DNA of 64,000 bases, taken from Actinoplanes derwentensis (GTDB taxonomy: Bacteria > Actinomycetota > Actinomycetes > Mycobacteriales > Micromonosporaceae). Below the pieces are notes generated by a model. It worked only from the letters and a program-made list of their open reading frames with translations, was not told the origin of the DNA and ran no database searches. Position numbers and translations under genes: made by a program. Shown in pieces: positions 33,568 through 42,503 of the stretch. The stretch lies in contig NZ_LT629758.1 of assembly GCF_900104725.1 (NCBI RefSeq), forward strand, positions 682,001 to 746,000, given 5' to 3'. Positions within the stretch are counted from its first letter, which is position 1. Each line of letters opens with the position of its first letter.

Positions 33568-34610
33568 TGACCACCCTGCACGAACCGGATCAGGCCGCGG
33601 ACCGCACCGGAGTGCCCGCGGTGAAACGGATCGGGATCATCGGCACCGGCATCATGGGCACCGACCACGCCCGGCTGCTGACCGAGGCGGTCTCCGGCGC
33701 GATCGTGGCCGGAGTCTTCGACCTCGACGCCGAGCGGGCCGCCGGGGTCGCGGCGAGCAGCGGCGGAGCACGGGTGTTCGACGACCCGTACAGGCTGATC
33801 GCCGACTCCGGCATCGACGCGGTGCTGATCGCCTCCTCGGACGCCACCCACGAGGACTTCGTGCTGGCCTGCATCGCCGCCGGCAAGCCGGTGCTGTGCG
33901 AGAAGCCGCTCGCGCCGACGGTCGAGGGCTGCGCCCGGATCCTGGAGGCCGAGACCGCGTACGGCAGCCGGCTGATCACCGTCGGGTTCATGCGCCGTTA
34001 CGACCCCGGTTACACCGACCTGAAGACGGTGCTCAAGGACGGGGCGGTGGGCGCGCCGCTGATGCTGCACAACGTGCACCGCAACCCGGCCGCGGTGCCC
34101 GGCCTGCCCGATTCGGCGGTGATCACCAACTCGGCGGTGCACGAGCTGGACGTCACCCGCTGGCTGTTCGACGAGGAGATCGTCGAGGTGGCCGTGCACC
34201 GGCCGCGGCGCACCGCGCAGGGCGGCGGTACCCAGGACCCGCAGTTCCTGATCCTCACCACCGCGTCCGGGGTGCTGTCCGACGTCGAGATCTTCGTGAA
34301 CGCCCGGTACGGCTACGAGGTGCGCTGCGAGCTGGTCGCCGAGGGCGGCACCGTCACCCTCGACGCCCCGCCGCCGACCTCGCTGCGCCGGGGTGGCCTG
34401 CACGCCCGGGAACTGCCCGGCGACTGGCGGCCCCGATTCGCCGAGGCGTACCGTCTGGAATTGCAGGACTGGATCGACGGCAGCGGTGGCGGGGCGACCG
34501 CCTGGGATGGTTTCGCGGCCACTTTCGTCGCGCAGGCCTGTGTGGCCGCACTGGAAAGCGGAGAGCGGCATTCGGTGAATCTCCCGCCGGTTCCGTCGCT
34601 GTATCGCTGA
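33567..34610 (+). CDS. Gfo/Idh/MocA oxidoreductase (inositol 2-dehydrogenase-like)
   Basis: A 347-residue NAD(P)-dependent dehydrogenase. The Rossmann motif GIIGTGIMGTDHAR is at about 23-36, the acidic residue FDLD ends strand 2, and the catalytic Lys lies in CEKPLAPT. The C-terminal beta domain has GFMRRYDPGY and NSAVHELDVTRWLF (His as in inositol dehydrogenase). It oxidises a polyol or sugar to a keto form, which the adjacent IolE-like protein could then process. Start and stop overlap the neighbour by 1 bp. The pairing resembles iolG-iolE, but true inositol specificity is not shown and no other iol genes are present. Confidence 0.88.
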   Translation: MTTLHEPDQAADRTGVPAVKRIGIIGTGIMGTDHARLLTEAVSGAIVAGVFDLDAERAAGVAASSGGARVFDDPYRLIADSGIDAVLIASSDATHEDFVLACIAAGKPVLCEKPLAPTVEGCARILEAETAYGSRLITVGFMRRYDPGYTDLKTVLKDGAVGAPLMLHNVHRNPAAVPGLPDSAVITNSAVHELDVTRWLFDEEIVEVAVHRPRRTAQGGGTQDPQFLILTTASGVLSDVEIFVNARYGYEVRCELVAEGGTVTLDAPPPTSLRRGGLHARELPGDWRPRFAEAYRLELQDWIDGSGGGATAWDGFAATFVAQACVAALESGERHSVNLPPVPSLYR

Positions 34611-34676
34611 CGGCCTTTCGGGGTCACCCAAAAATGCGGCATCCCGTTTATCAACGTCATTAGGAAAGAGCCTGAC

Positions 34677-36326
34677 TTGACCGATCCGGATCCTGTCTTC
34701 CATACCCGTGTCCGTACCGCTCTGGACCGGGAGGTCGACGGGATTCTCGGTGAGGACGCCGGCCGGTGGCGCCAGATGCAGCACCGCCGGCTCGCCGAGC
34801 GGGTCAAAACGCTGGCCGCCGGCTGGCGCCTGACCGGCGATCCGGCCTTGCTCGTGCCCGCGCGGGAGCTGATCGGGCTGCTGCGCGGGCTGCAGAACCC
34901 CAGCGGACTGTTCCGCGGTGGCGACAACGTCGACTCACCGCCGGACTCCGCGTTCAGCGTCAACGATCTGGCCGACGCCGCCCAGCTGCTGGGCGACCAG
35001 CAGGAAGACCTCGCCGACCTGCTGGAATCGATGACACCGGCACTGGTCAAGGGCGGTGTGCACACCCCGAACCACCGATGGGAGCTGTCCGCCGCGCTGG
35101 CCCGGCTGCACCGTCTGGACCCGCGGCCGGAGCTGGCCGCCCGGGTGGAGCAGTGGCTGGCCGAGGGCGTCGACATCGAGGACGGCCTGTGGTCCGAGCG
35201 CAGTCCCAACTATGCCGCGCACGTCTCGAACCCGTCGCTGCTGACCATCGCGGACGTCTTCGACCGGCCGGATCTGGCCGCCGCGGTGGAGCAGAACCTG
35301 ACCGCCACGCTCGACCTGCTGCTGCCGGACGGCACCGTGGAGACGGTGCTGTCCCGCCGTCAGGACCAGCGCTGGCCGGTGCCGCTGCAGCCCTACCTGC
35401 TGCCGTTGCGGCTGCTCGCCGTGCGGCGCGGGCGCGGCGACCTGGCCTGGGCCGCGGGTCTCGCCCTGGAGCAGGGCATCGCATCGGCAGGCACCGCCGC
35501 CACCGCGCTGCTGCTGACCCCGGAGGTGGGGCGGCTACTCCCGCCCCCGCAGGCTCCGCCGGCTGTCCGAGGCCGGCACTTCACCGCCGCGGGCACCCTG
35601 GTGGCGCACGGCCCGGCCCGTACCGCGGTGGTGTTCGGCGGTTCCGATCACGCCCGGCACCAGCGGATCCGGTCCGGGCTGGCCAACTCACCGACCTTCC
35701 TGCGCCTGTACGCCGGCCGCGCGGTCCTGGACAGCGCCCGGTTGTCGCGGACGTTCTTCGGCCTGGGCCCGTTCCGGTCCGCCGGCCTGACCGTGGACGG
35801 CGACACCGCGGTCCTGGGCGAGGCCGTGTCGGCGGGCTACTACCAGCCCCTTTCCGTCACCGACCGTGATGATCAGGGCCGATATACCGTCGGTGACGAC
35901 GGGCGCTTCAGTGCCGCCATGGACTTCGCCCAGCGAGCCAGTGACCGGGTCACGCTGACCACCGGGATCCGGGTGACGCTGACCGAGACCGGTGCCGATC
36001 TGGACGTGGACGTGTCCGGAGCCGTGGTGGACTGGTCTCTGGAACTGGCGTTCCGCCCGGGCGGGACCATGTCCGGCGCGGCGGCGCTCGGTGACGACCG
36101 GTGGCAACTGGAGTCGGGCACGGCCACCTACCGGGTGGCGGGTGACGCACTGAGCGTCACCGTGTTCGAGTCCCCGGAGACGCCTGCGGAGGCTGCTCCG
36201 GGCTATCACCCGGGGGAGGAGTACGAGTTTCTCGGCGGCACCGATGCGATCGGTGGAGTTCGCCTCTACGTGACCGGAAAAGCCCCGTCCCGGCTACGCC
36301 TGCGGATCGCTGCCTCCGTCAATTAG
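34677..36326 (+). CDS. Putative alpha/alpha-toroid polysaccharide lyase- or hydrolase-like protein
   Basis: A 549-residue protein without a signal peptide, so intracellular. Residues 1-300 are helical hairpins (LAERVKTLAAGWRLTGDPAL, DLADAAQLLGDQQ, TPNHRWELSAALARLHRL) as in alpha/alpha toroids. Conserved-looking aromatic and histidine residues are in HTPNHRWE and WSERSPNYAAHVSNPSLL. The C-terminal part (about 300-545) is beta-sandwich, with LYAGRAVLDSARLSRTFFG. This two-part plan resembles heparinase II/III-type lyases and unsaturated-glycan enzymes, but I cannot place it in a family. TTG 34677 is used with AGGAAAGAG upstream. Operon context suggests it acts on the imported glycan. Confidence 0.65.
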   Translation: MTDPDPVFHTRVRTALDREVDGILGEDAGRWRQMQHRRLAERVKTLAAGWRLTGDPALLVPARELIGLLRGLQNPSGLFRGGDNVDSPPDSAFSVNDLADAAQLLGDQQEDLADLLESMTPALVKGGVHTPNHRWELSAALARLHRLDPRPELAARVEQWLAEGVDIEDGLWSERSPNYAAHVSNPSLLTIADVFDRPDLAAAVEQNLTATLDLLLPDGTVETVLSRRQDQRWPVPLQPYLLPLRLLAVRRGRGDLAWAAGLALEQGIASAGTAATALLLTPEVGRLLPPPQAPPAVRGRHFTAAGTLVAHGPARTAVVFGGSDHARHQRIRSGLANSPTFLRLYAGRAVLDSARLSRTFFGLGPFRSAGLTVDGDTAVLGEAVSAGYYQPLSVTDRDDQGRYTVGDDGRFSAAMDFAQRASDRVTLTTGIRVTLTETGADLDVDVSGAVVDWSLELAFRPGGTMSGAAALGDDRWQLESGTATYRVAGDALSVTVFESPETPAEAAPGYHPGEEYEFLGGTDAIGGVRLYVTGKAPSRLRLRIAASVN

Positions 36327-36398
36327 GAAACATGCCGACTAGTGCTGTCGAAAATGGGGCACAAGTCGATAACACCTAAGCTGTGAAACCACTGGTCG

Positions 36399-36427
36399 TT
36401 GACGAGGTAAGCGCTTTCCTCTAACGT
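36399..36427 (+). promoter_or_regulatory. Sugar-ABC promoter with a LacI-type palindrome in the spacer
   Basis: TTGACG (36399-36404), exactly 17 bp, then TAACGT (36422-36427): a near-consensus promoter. The spacer contains GGTAAGCGCTTTCC (36406-36419), with the self-complementary core AAGCGCTT typical of LacI/CcpA-family operators. A repressor bound there would sit between the -35 and -10. No LacI gene lies in the window. Confidence 0.75.
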
Positions 36428-36465
36428 CTCCCGCCACGGGAAGACATTTCATCGAGGAGATAGTC

Positions 36466-37752
36466 ATGGGCATTTCGGCATTCGCCCGGAAGGGCCGGCT
36501 CAGCACACTCGCAGTGGGTGTCGTCGCCACTCTGGCGCTCAGCGCCTGCGGTTCCGGCTCCGACGGCGGGGACGGCGACGTCAAGAGCATCACCTTCTGG
36601 TACTCGACCAACGCCCAGGACAAGGGCTACGCCGACCTGGCCGCCGAGTTCGAGGCCAAAGAGGGCATCAAGGTCGAGATCGTCAACATCCCGAACGACG
36701 GGTACAAGGACAAGCTGAAGCAGGCCGCCCAGGCGGACGCCCTGCCGGACACCGCCAGCGTCCCGGCCCTCGACCCGCTCTGGGTCAACCAGGTGCAGGA
36801 CCTCTCGTCGATCGCGAACGCCGAAGCGAACAAGATCAACAAGGACTTCATCGTCGTCCAGGACAGCAAGGTCCTGGCGATCCCCTCGGACGTCACTGCC
36901 GCCGGGCTCTACATCAACAAGAGCCTGTTCGACAAGGCGAAGGTCACCTACCCCACCGACCCGGCCAGCACCTGGACCTGGGACGAGTTCCTCGCCGCCA
37001 CCGCCAAGGTGAAGGCCGCCACCAGCGCGAAGTACGAGCTGGTCTACGACAACTCGCCGGCCCGCATCCGCTCCTGGATCTACACCCGCGGCGGCAAGGG
37101 CTTCCAGCTCGACGCGGACAACAAGTACGCCACCCCGGACGCCACCACCGTCTCGGCGCTGACCGACTTCGCCAAGATCAACGATGACAAGGTCATGCCG
37201 AAGTCGGTGTGGACCTCCGGCGCCGACCCGAGCGCCCTGTTCAAGAGCGGCCAGGTCGTCGCGTACTACTCCGGCGTCTGGCAGGTCGCCGACTTCGCCG
37301 ACGGCATCACCGACTTCGACTGGGTCAGCGCCCCGACCCCGGCCCAGCCGGTGCACGCCACCGACATCAACCTCGGTGGCCTGGTGACCGCGTTCAACGG
37401 TGACAAGGCCGAGGCCGCCAAGAAGTGGGTCGACTTCCTCTTCCAGCCGGCCAACTACACCAAGCTCGCGCAGAGCAACGGCTACCTGCCGATCGAGCAG
37501 GGCCTGGACCTGAAGTACCCGTTCGAGAAGCAGGCCGCGCTGGACGCCTTCGCCCTCTACAACAAGGAGATCGCGCTGGCCGACCCGATCTCGGCCTCCG
37601 GCCAGGCGAACCAGACCAAGCTCCTGCTGGCCGGCAAGCCCGCCGCCGAGGACCCCACCAAGGTCGAGATGGCCAAGTTCATCAACGGTGAGCAGGACGT
37701 CAACACCACCGTGAAGAACATCGTCGACGGCTGGAACGTGCAGCTCAACTGA
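36466..37752 (+). CDS. Sugar ABC transporter substrate-binding lipoprotein
   Basis: A 428-residue family 1 extracellular solute-binding protein. The signal peptide has lipobox ALSAC (Cys27), followed by an acidic Gly/Ser linker. The N lobe starts SITFWYSTNAQDKGYADL, and binding-cleft residues include DALPDTASVPALDPLWV and a Trp/Tyr-rich region (TWTWDEFLAAT, YYSGVWQVADF). It captures a sugar or oligosaccharide at the cell surface and feeds the permeases encoded next. GAGGAG precedes the ATG. A long hairpin follows the gene. It has its own strong promoter at 36399, so it can be expressed separately from the upstream metabolic genes. Confidence 0.94.
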   Translation: MGISAFARKGRLSTLAVGVVATLALSACGSGSDGGDGDVKSITFWYSTNAQDKGYADLAAEFEAKEGIKVEIVNIPNDGYKDKLKQAAQADALPDTASVPALDPLWVNQVQDLSSIANAEANKINKDFIVVQDSKVLAIPSDVTAAGLYINKSLFDKAKVTYPTDPASTWTWDEFLAATAKVKAATSAKYELVYDNSPARIRSWIYTRGGKGFQLDADNKYATPDATTVSALTDFAKINDDKVMPKSVWTSGADPSALFKSGQVVAYYSGVWQVADFADGITDFDWVSAPTPAQPVHATDINLGGLVTAFNGDKAEAAKKWVDFLFQPANYTKLAQSNGYLPIEQGLDLKYPFEKQAALDAFALYNKEIALADPISASGQANQTKLLLAGKPAAEDPTKVEMAKFINGEQDVNTTVKNIVDGWNVQLN

Positions 37753-37764
37753 CCGACCATGGCG

Positions 37765-37792
37765 TGCGGCCCACCCCGCGGGGTGGGCCGCA
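37765..37792 (+). other. Intercistronic hairpin between binding-protein and permease genes
   Basis: A perfect 28-bp palindrome with arms TGCGGCCCACCCCG and its complement, 12 bp after the binding-protein stop. There is no T-run, so it is more likely an mRNA 3'-stabilising or partial-attenuation hairpin than a full terminator. Such elements raise binding-protein output over permease output in sugar ABC operons. Confidence 0.75.
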
Positions 37793-37814
37793 TCCGCAGG
37801 AAAGAGAGTGCACC

Positions 37815-38720
37815 ATGGTCGACACCGCGGTGGCCCAGCCCCGGAAGCGGCGGAAGCTGAACAGCTACGTCGGGGCACCTCTGCTCTTCATCATTGTCAA
37901 CCTGATCCTGTTCTGCCTGTTCTTCGTCTGGCCCGCGGTGATCGGCCTGGGCTACTCGTTCACCAGCTACACCGGCATCGGTGACGCTCAGTTCGTCGGC
38001 GTGGACAACTACACCCGCCTGATGGACGACCCGGCGTTCTGGGCGGCCTTGTGGCGCAGCGTGATCTACACCGCCACCGTCGTCCCGCTCAGCGTCGTTG
38101 CCGCTCTCGGCACGGCATACCTGCTGGTCAGCCCGTACACCAAGGGCAAGGGGATCGCCCGGACGGTGTTCTTCCTGCCCTGGCTGATCTCCCCGATCAT
38201 CGCCGGTGTCATCTGGCGCTGGCTGTTCGGCGAGAACTTCGGTCTGGTCAACTTCATCATCACCGAGCTGGGCTTCGACCCGGTTCCGTGGCAGTCCAAC
38301 GCCGATCTCTCGCTGATGGTGGTGATCATCGCCGCGACCTGGGGCAGCACCGCGTTCAACATGCTGCTGTTCGTCGCCGCGCTGAAGAACGTGCCGGTCT
38401 CGTACTACGAGGCGGCCGACCTGGACGGTGCCGGCGCCTGGCAGAAGTTCCGGTCGATCACCCTGCCGGCCATCGCGCCGACCACGTTCATCGTGGTGCT
38501 GCTCAGCACGCTGCACGCGATGAAGGAGTACAGCCTGATCGTCGCGGTCAACGCGGGCGGGCCGGGCACCGCCAACAACCTGATCGTCCAGTACATCTAC
38601 CAGACCGGATTCCGGAAGGCACAGATCGGCTACGCCAGCGCGGCGTCGTTCGTACTGCTGCTGATCCTGATGATCGTCGCCCTCGTCCAGCTGCTGGCCA
38701 ACCGCAAGAAGGAGAGCTGA
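37815..38720 (+). CDS. Sugar ABC transporter permease (MalF type)
   Basis: A 301-residue permease with six TM helices. The EAA loop is YYEAADLDGAGAWQKFRSIT, which contacts the ATPase. TM1 (PLLFIIVNLILFCLFFVWP) follows a basic N terminus (KRRKLN). I start at ATG 37815, with GGAAAGAGAG upstream, because the in-frame upstream extension would run through the hairpin. It pairs with the 38722 gene to form the membrane channel. No ATPase gene is present, so a shared MsiK-type ATPase encoded elsewhere would power it, as known in actinobacteria. Confidence 0.95.
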   Translation: MVDTAVAQPRKRRKLNSYVGAPLLFIIVNLILFCLFFVWPAVIGLGYSFTSYTGIGDAQFVGVDNYTRLMDDPAFWAALWRSVIYTATVVPLSVVAALGTAYLLVSPYTKGKGIARTVFFLPWLISPIIAGVIWRWLFGENFGLVNFIITELGFDPVPWQSNADLSLMVVIIAATWGSTAFNMLLFVAALKNVPVSYYEAADLDGAGAWQKFRSITLPAIAPTTFIVVLLSTLHAMKEYSLIVAVNAGGPGTANNLIVQYIYQTGFRKAQIGYASAASFVLLLILMIVALVQLLANRKKES

Positions 38721-38721
38721 C

Positions 38722-39600
38722 ATGCCCCCGGCACTGCGCTCACCTAAGCAGGGCAACAACAAAAAGCCCGGCAGCCGTACGGGTGACCTCGCTCGCAAGA
38801 TCAGCTCCAGTGCGGTGCTCTGGCTGCTGGTAGTGGTCTACGGCTTCCCGACGCTCTGGTTCGTGATGAGCTCGTTCAAGCCGGCCGGCGAGTTGTTCTC
38901 CTATCCGCTGACGTTCTTCCCGAGCCGGTTCACCCTGGACGGCTACTCAGAGGCCTTGACGAAGTTCGACTTCACCGGCTACTTCGTGAACACCTTGATC
39001 GTGGCGGTCGGCGCCACCCTGCTCACCGTCGTGGCGAGCGCCGCCGCCGGTTATGCCCTGGCCAAGTACCAGAGCTGGTGGCTGAAGATCTTCGCGGTCT
39101 GCATCCTCGCCACCACCATGCTGCCCGGTGAGACCATCCTCGCGCCGCTCTTCGTGGTGGTCCGGGACCTCGGTCTGTACAACAACCTGGCCGGCGTGAT
39201 CGTCCCCGCGGTCATCACCGCGACCGGCACGTTCATGTTCCGCCAGTTCTTCGTGACGGTGCCGAACGACCTCCTCGAGGCCGCCCGTATCGACGGCTCC
39301 GGTGAGATCTCCACCTTCATCCGGATCATGCTGCCGCTGGCCAAGCCGATCATCATGACCCTGGCGATCTTCTCGTTCCAGTGGCGCTGGAACGACTACC
39401 TCTGGCCGTTGATCATCCTCAACGACCCGAACCAGTTCACCCTCCAGATCGGCGTCGCCAGCATCATCGGCGCGCAGAACATCAACTGGTCAGTCCTGCT
39501 CGGTGCCTCCGTGATGTCCATGATCCCCCTCGTCGCGATCTATCTGATCTTCCAGAAGTACGTGATGAGTGCGGACATGAACGCCGGCCTTAAAGACTGA
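38722..39600 (+). CDS. Sugar ABC transporter permease (MalG type)
   Basis: A 292-residue permease with six TM helices. TM1 is SAVLWLLVVVYGFPTLWFV, followed by the typical external segment SSFKPAGELFSYPLTF. The EAA loop is LLEAARIDGSGEISTFIRIM with LPLAKPI following. The C-terminal SADMNAGLKD ending matches MalG-like proteins (GLT-A-G-VKG type tail). It starts 1 bp after the previous stop and functions as the second half of the channel. Confidence 0.95.
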   Translation: MPPALRSPKQGNNKKPGSRTGDLARKISSSAVLWLLVVVYGFPTLWFVMSSFKPAGELFSYPLTFFPSRFTLDGYSEALTKFDFTGYFVNTLIVAVGATLLTVVASAAAGYALAKYQSWWLKIFAVCILATTMLPGETILAPLFVVVRDLGLYNNLAGVIVPAVITATGTFMFRQFFVTVPNDLLEAARIDGSGEISTFIRIMLPLAKPIIMTLAIFSFQWRWNDYLWPLIILNDPNQFTLQIGVASIIGAQNINWSVLLGASVMSMIPLVAIYLIFQKYVMSADMNAGLKD

Positions 39601-39611
39601 GGACCCCCCCC

Positions 39612-41303
39612 ATGCCGTTGAGTCGCCGTACCCTTCTCACCGTCACCGCCGCCGGTTTCGCCGCCCCCTGGCTGAGCCGGGCCGCCGTCGCCGCCGCGCT
39701 TCCCGCCTTCGTCGACGACTACCAGTCGAACCTCACCACCAACCTGACCAGCGAGACCAACGCCGCCGTACGCATCCTGTCCGGCATCGGCGCCTACTGG
39801 CAGACCGGCACCGCCTGGAACAACGGCACCGCCCTGAACCAGGCAGTGCTCCGCGCCAACGTGCGCTTCTGTGAGACCCGCACCGCCTCCCGGACCGCCG
39901 CCGAGGGCGCCCGGGCGTTCGTCGTCGACCGCCAGCACCAGAGTTACGCAGTGATCGCCGGTCTCGGCCCGTGGGCCGCCGCCTACCGGACCGCCGCCCT
40001 CGCGGTCACCGGTATCACCGAGGCTCCCGCCACCACGCCGGCCACCACGGTCAGCGACTTCGTCCCGGCGGGGGCCCCGGCCGGCTCCACCAACGGCGCC
40101 GGCTCGCCGACCTCGTCGCTCGGGCAGATCGTCACCCTGGTCAACACGGTCCGCGGCAACTGGTCGTCGTCCAACCCGAGCAAGTTCGCCGTCCAATACC
40201 CGCGCCCCTGGCGGATGACCACCGACAGCACGGTCGTCGACACCGGCGCCGTCGACGAGTTCGGCTACCCGGTCTACCAGTCCAAGGTCGTCGTGGTGCC
40301 GCAACTGCTGCGCCAGCGCGGTCTCACCCCGGCTGACGACGGCGGTTTCCCCAGCGGCCACACCAACGCGCTGTTCCTGGCCGCGCTGTCGTTCGCCTAC
40401 GCCTTCCCGGAGCGCTACCAGGAACTGCTGACCACGGCGTTCGACCTGGCCGACACCCGGATCACGGCCGGCATGCACTCGCCGCTGGACGTGGTCAGCG
40501 GCCGGATCCTGGCCACCGCGCTCGCTGCCGCGATCTTGAACGACCCGGCCAACGCGGGACTCAAGGCGGCAGCCCGGGCCCAGGCCGCGGCATTCCTCAC
40601 CGCCACTTCCCCGGACCCGGCTGATGGGTACGCCGACCGGGCCGCCAACCGCAAGTCGATCCTCCCGCGGCTCACCTACATCCTCCCGCGCACCGGCCCG
40701 GACAAGCCGCTGACCGTGCCGAAGGGCGCCGAAGTGCTGCTGGAGACCCGCCAGCCGTACCTGACCGCCGCCCAGCGCCGCGCCGTCCTGCGATCCACGG
40801 CCCTGCCCGCCGGATACGCGCTGCTCGACGGCCCGGAGCAGTGGGGACGCCTGGACCTGTTCAAGGCGGCCGACGGTTACGGCACGTTCGAGACCGACGT
40901 GGACGTCACGATCGACGGACTCTCTGACTCCTGGCGCAATGACATCTCCGGCCCGGGTGGCCTGACGCTGCGCGGCACCGGCACCCTGACGCTGACCGGC
41001 GCGAACACCTTCCGGGGCGGAGTGCGGCTGCTCGGCGGCACGCTTGTCGCGTCGCGTTCCGCGGTGGCTTGCGGCGACCTGGCGATCAGCGGCGGCACCC
41101 TGCGCACCGGCCGGATCCAGGCGAAGACCGTCGCCATCGGTGCCGGCAGCGGCCTGGTGGTCGACGCCGCCAAACCCGGCCTGTTCACCGTCCTCGACGC
41201 CAAGCGTGTGACCGGCCGATTCGCCACCGTCACCGCGCCCGGCTTCCAGGCCGAGGCCGTCTACACCCGTAGCGCCGTCCAGGTCCGGGTCAGCCGGAGA
41301 TGA
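39612..41303 (+). CDS. Secreted PAP2-family phosphatase with C-terminal autotransporter-type repeat
   Basis: A 563-residue exported protein. The N terminus has a Tat-like signal (SRRTLLTVTAAGFAAPWLSRA). The PAP2 triad is complete: K-x6-RP (K191...RP198-199), PSGH (247-250) and R-x5-H-x3-D (R283, H289, D293), as in class A acid phosphatases and vanadate haloperoxidases. The C-terminal part contains a PATR-like beta-helix repeat (GTGTLTLTGANTFRGGVRLL), typical of Gram-negative autotransporters and some surface proteins. It would remove phosphate groups outside the cell. Within a mannosidase/transport operon it may dephosphorylate glycan before uptake. GAGGA precedes the ATG. Confidence 0.85.
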   Translation: MPLSRRTLLTVTAAGFAAPWLSRAAVAAALPAFVDDYQSNLTTNLTSETNAAVRILSGIGAYWQTGTAWNNGTALNQAVLRANVRFCETRTASRTAAEGARAFVVDRQHQSYAVIAGLGPWAAAYRTAALAVTGITEAPATTPATTVSDFVPAGAPAGSTNGAGSPTSSLGQIVTLVNTVRGNWSSSNPSKFAVQYPRPWRMTTDSTVVDTGAVDEFGYPVYQSKVVVVPQLLRQRGLTPADDGGFPSGHTNALFLAALSFAYAFPERYQELLTTAFDLADTRITAGMHSPLDVVSGRILATALAAAILNDPANAGLKAAARAQAAAFLTATSPDPADGYADRAANRKSILPRLTYILPRTGPDKPLTVPKGAEVLLETRQPYLTAAQRRAVLRSTALPAGYALLDGPEQWGRLDLFKAADGYGTFETDVDVTIDGLSDSWRNDISGPGGLTLRGTGTLTLTGANTFRGGVRLLGGTLVASRSAVACGDLAISGGTLRTGRIQAKTVAIGAGSGLVVDAAKPGLFTVLDAKRVTGRFATVTAPGFQAEAVYTRSAVQVRVSRR

Positions 41304-42499
41304 CCGATCCACAGGTAGCCCCGGCCGCCCCGCTCGGGGACGTCAGTGTCCCGCGGGTGGTGTTGGCCGGGGCGCACGGCCACGGACGCGGCCACCTGGA
41401 GAACCTCGCCCGGCTGCACGCGGCCGGGCGGGTCCGGTTCGTGGGCGTCGCCGACCCGCGCGCGCTCTGTCTCGAGGAGCAGGCCCTCGCCGGGGACGGC
41501 GCCTGGGCCCCCGACCTGCGCACTCTCCTCGGCACGGTCACTCCCGACGTGGTGGTGATCTGCACCCCCGTGCACACGCACACCGAACTCGCCGAGACCG
41601 CGCTGCGGGCCGGTGCGCACGTGCTGCTGGAGAAGCCGGTCGCGCCGACCCTGGCCGACTTCGAGCACCTGGTGGCCGTACAGCGGGAGACCGGTCTGGC
41701 GGTTCAGGTCGGTTTCCAGGCGAACGGCTCGGGCGCGGTCACCGAACTCCGGCGGCGCATCGCCGCCGGGGACCTCGGCGAGATCCGGGGGATCGGGGCG
41801 ACCGGGCTCTGGTGGCGCGGCGAGGCGTACTGGAACCGGGCCGCCTGGGCCGGGCGCCGCCGCCTGGACGGGCGGGAGGTCAACGACGGGGCGCTCACCA
41901 ACCCGTTCGCGCACGCGATCGCCATCGCCCTGGTTCTCGACGGTTCCGGTGGGGGAGATCCGGTCCGCCGGGTCGAGCTGGACACCTACCGCACCCGGGC
42001 GCCGGAGTCGCACGACACCGCGAGCGTGCGGATCCTGACCGCCCGGGGCACTCCGGTGACGGTGGCCGCGACCCTCTGCGCGGAACCGGAGAGCGAACCG
42101 GTCGTCACCGTGCACGGCAGCCTTGACAGCGTCGAACTGCACTACACCGAGGACCTGCTGATCAGTGCGGAGGGCGCCACCCGGCACACCCGCACCGACC
42201 TGCTGGAGAACCTCCTCGATCACCTCGCCGACCGGTCCGTCGAGCTGCTGGTGCCGCTGGCCGGGTGCCTGGCGTTCACCCAGGTCGTCGAAGCGGTCCG
42301 GCACAGCCCCGACCCGCTGCCGGTGGCGCAGGAAGACCTCGTCGATCTGATCGATCTGACCCGGCGGGCCGCGGCCGGGGGCAGTCTGTACAGCGAGCTC
42401 GGCGCGGACTGGGCGCGAGCTACACCGTTCACGTGGACACCCGCGTCCTCGACCCTCTCGTCCTCGGCCCCGTCGTCCTCGGCTCTGGAAGGCAACTGA
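41300..42499 (+). CDS. Gfo/Idh/MocA family oxidoreductase
   Basis: A 399-residue dehydrogenase. The nucleotide-binding motif is GAHGHGRGHLEN (a variant of GxGxxG), the acidic end of strand 2 is VADPRA, and the catalytic Lys lies in LLEKPVAPT. The C-terminal domain has WWRGEAYWNRAAW and DGALTNPFAHAIAI, where Asn and His would bind the sugar. The last 20 residues are Ser/Ala-rich (SSTLSSSAPSSSA) and unlike the family. ATG 41300 overlaps the phosphatase stop by 4 bp. Likely role: oxidation of a hexose or uronate released from the glycan. Confidence 0.87.
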   Translation: MTDPQVAPAAPLGDVSVPRVVLAGAHGHGRGHLENLARLHAAGRVRFVGVADPRALCLEEQALAGDGAWAPDLRTLLGTVTPDVVVICTPVHTHTELAETALRAGAHVLLEKPVAPTLADFEHLVAVQRETGLAVQVGFQANGSGAVTELRRRIAAGDLGEIRGIGATGLWWRGEAYWNRAAWAGRRRLDGREVNDGALTNPFAHAIAIALVLDGSGGGDPVRRVELDTYRTRAPESHDTASVRILTARGTPVTVAATLCAEPESEPVVTVHGSLDSVELHYTEDLLISAEGATRHTRTDLLENLLDHLADRSVELLVPLAGCLAFTQVVEAVRHSPDPLPVAQEDLVDLIDLTRRAAAGGSLYSELGADWARATPFTWTPASSTLSSSAPSSSALEGN

Positions 42500-42503
42500 A
42501 CCA

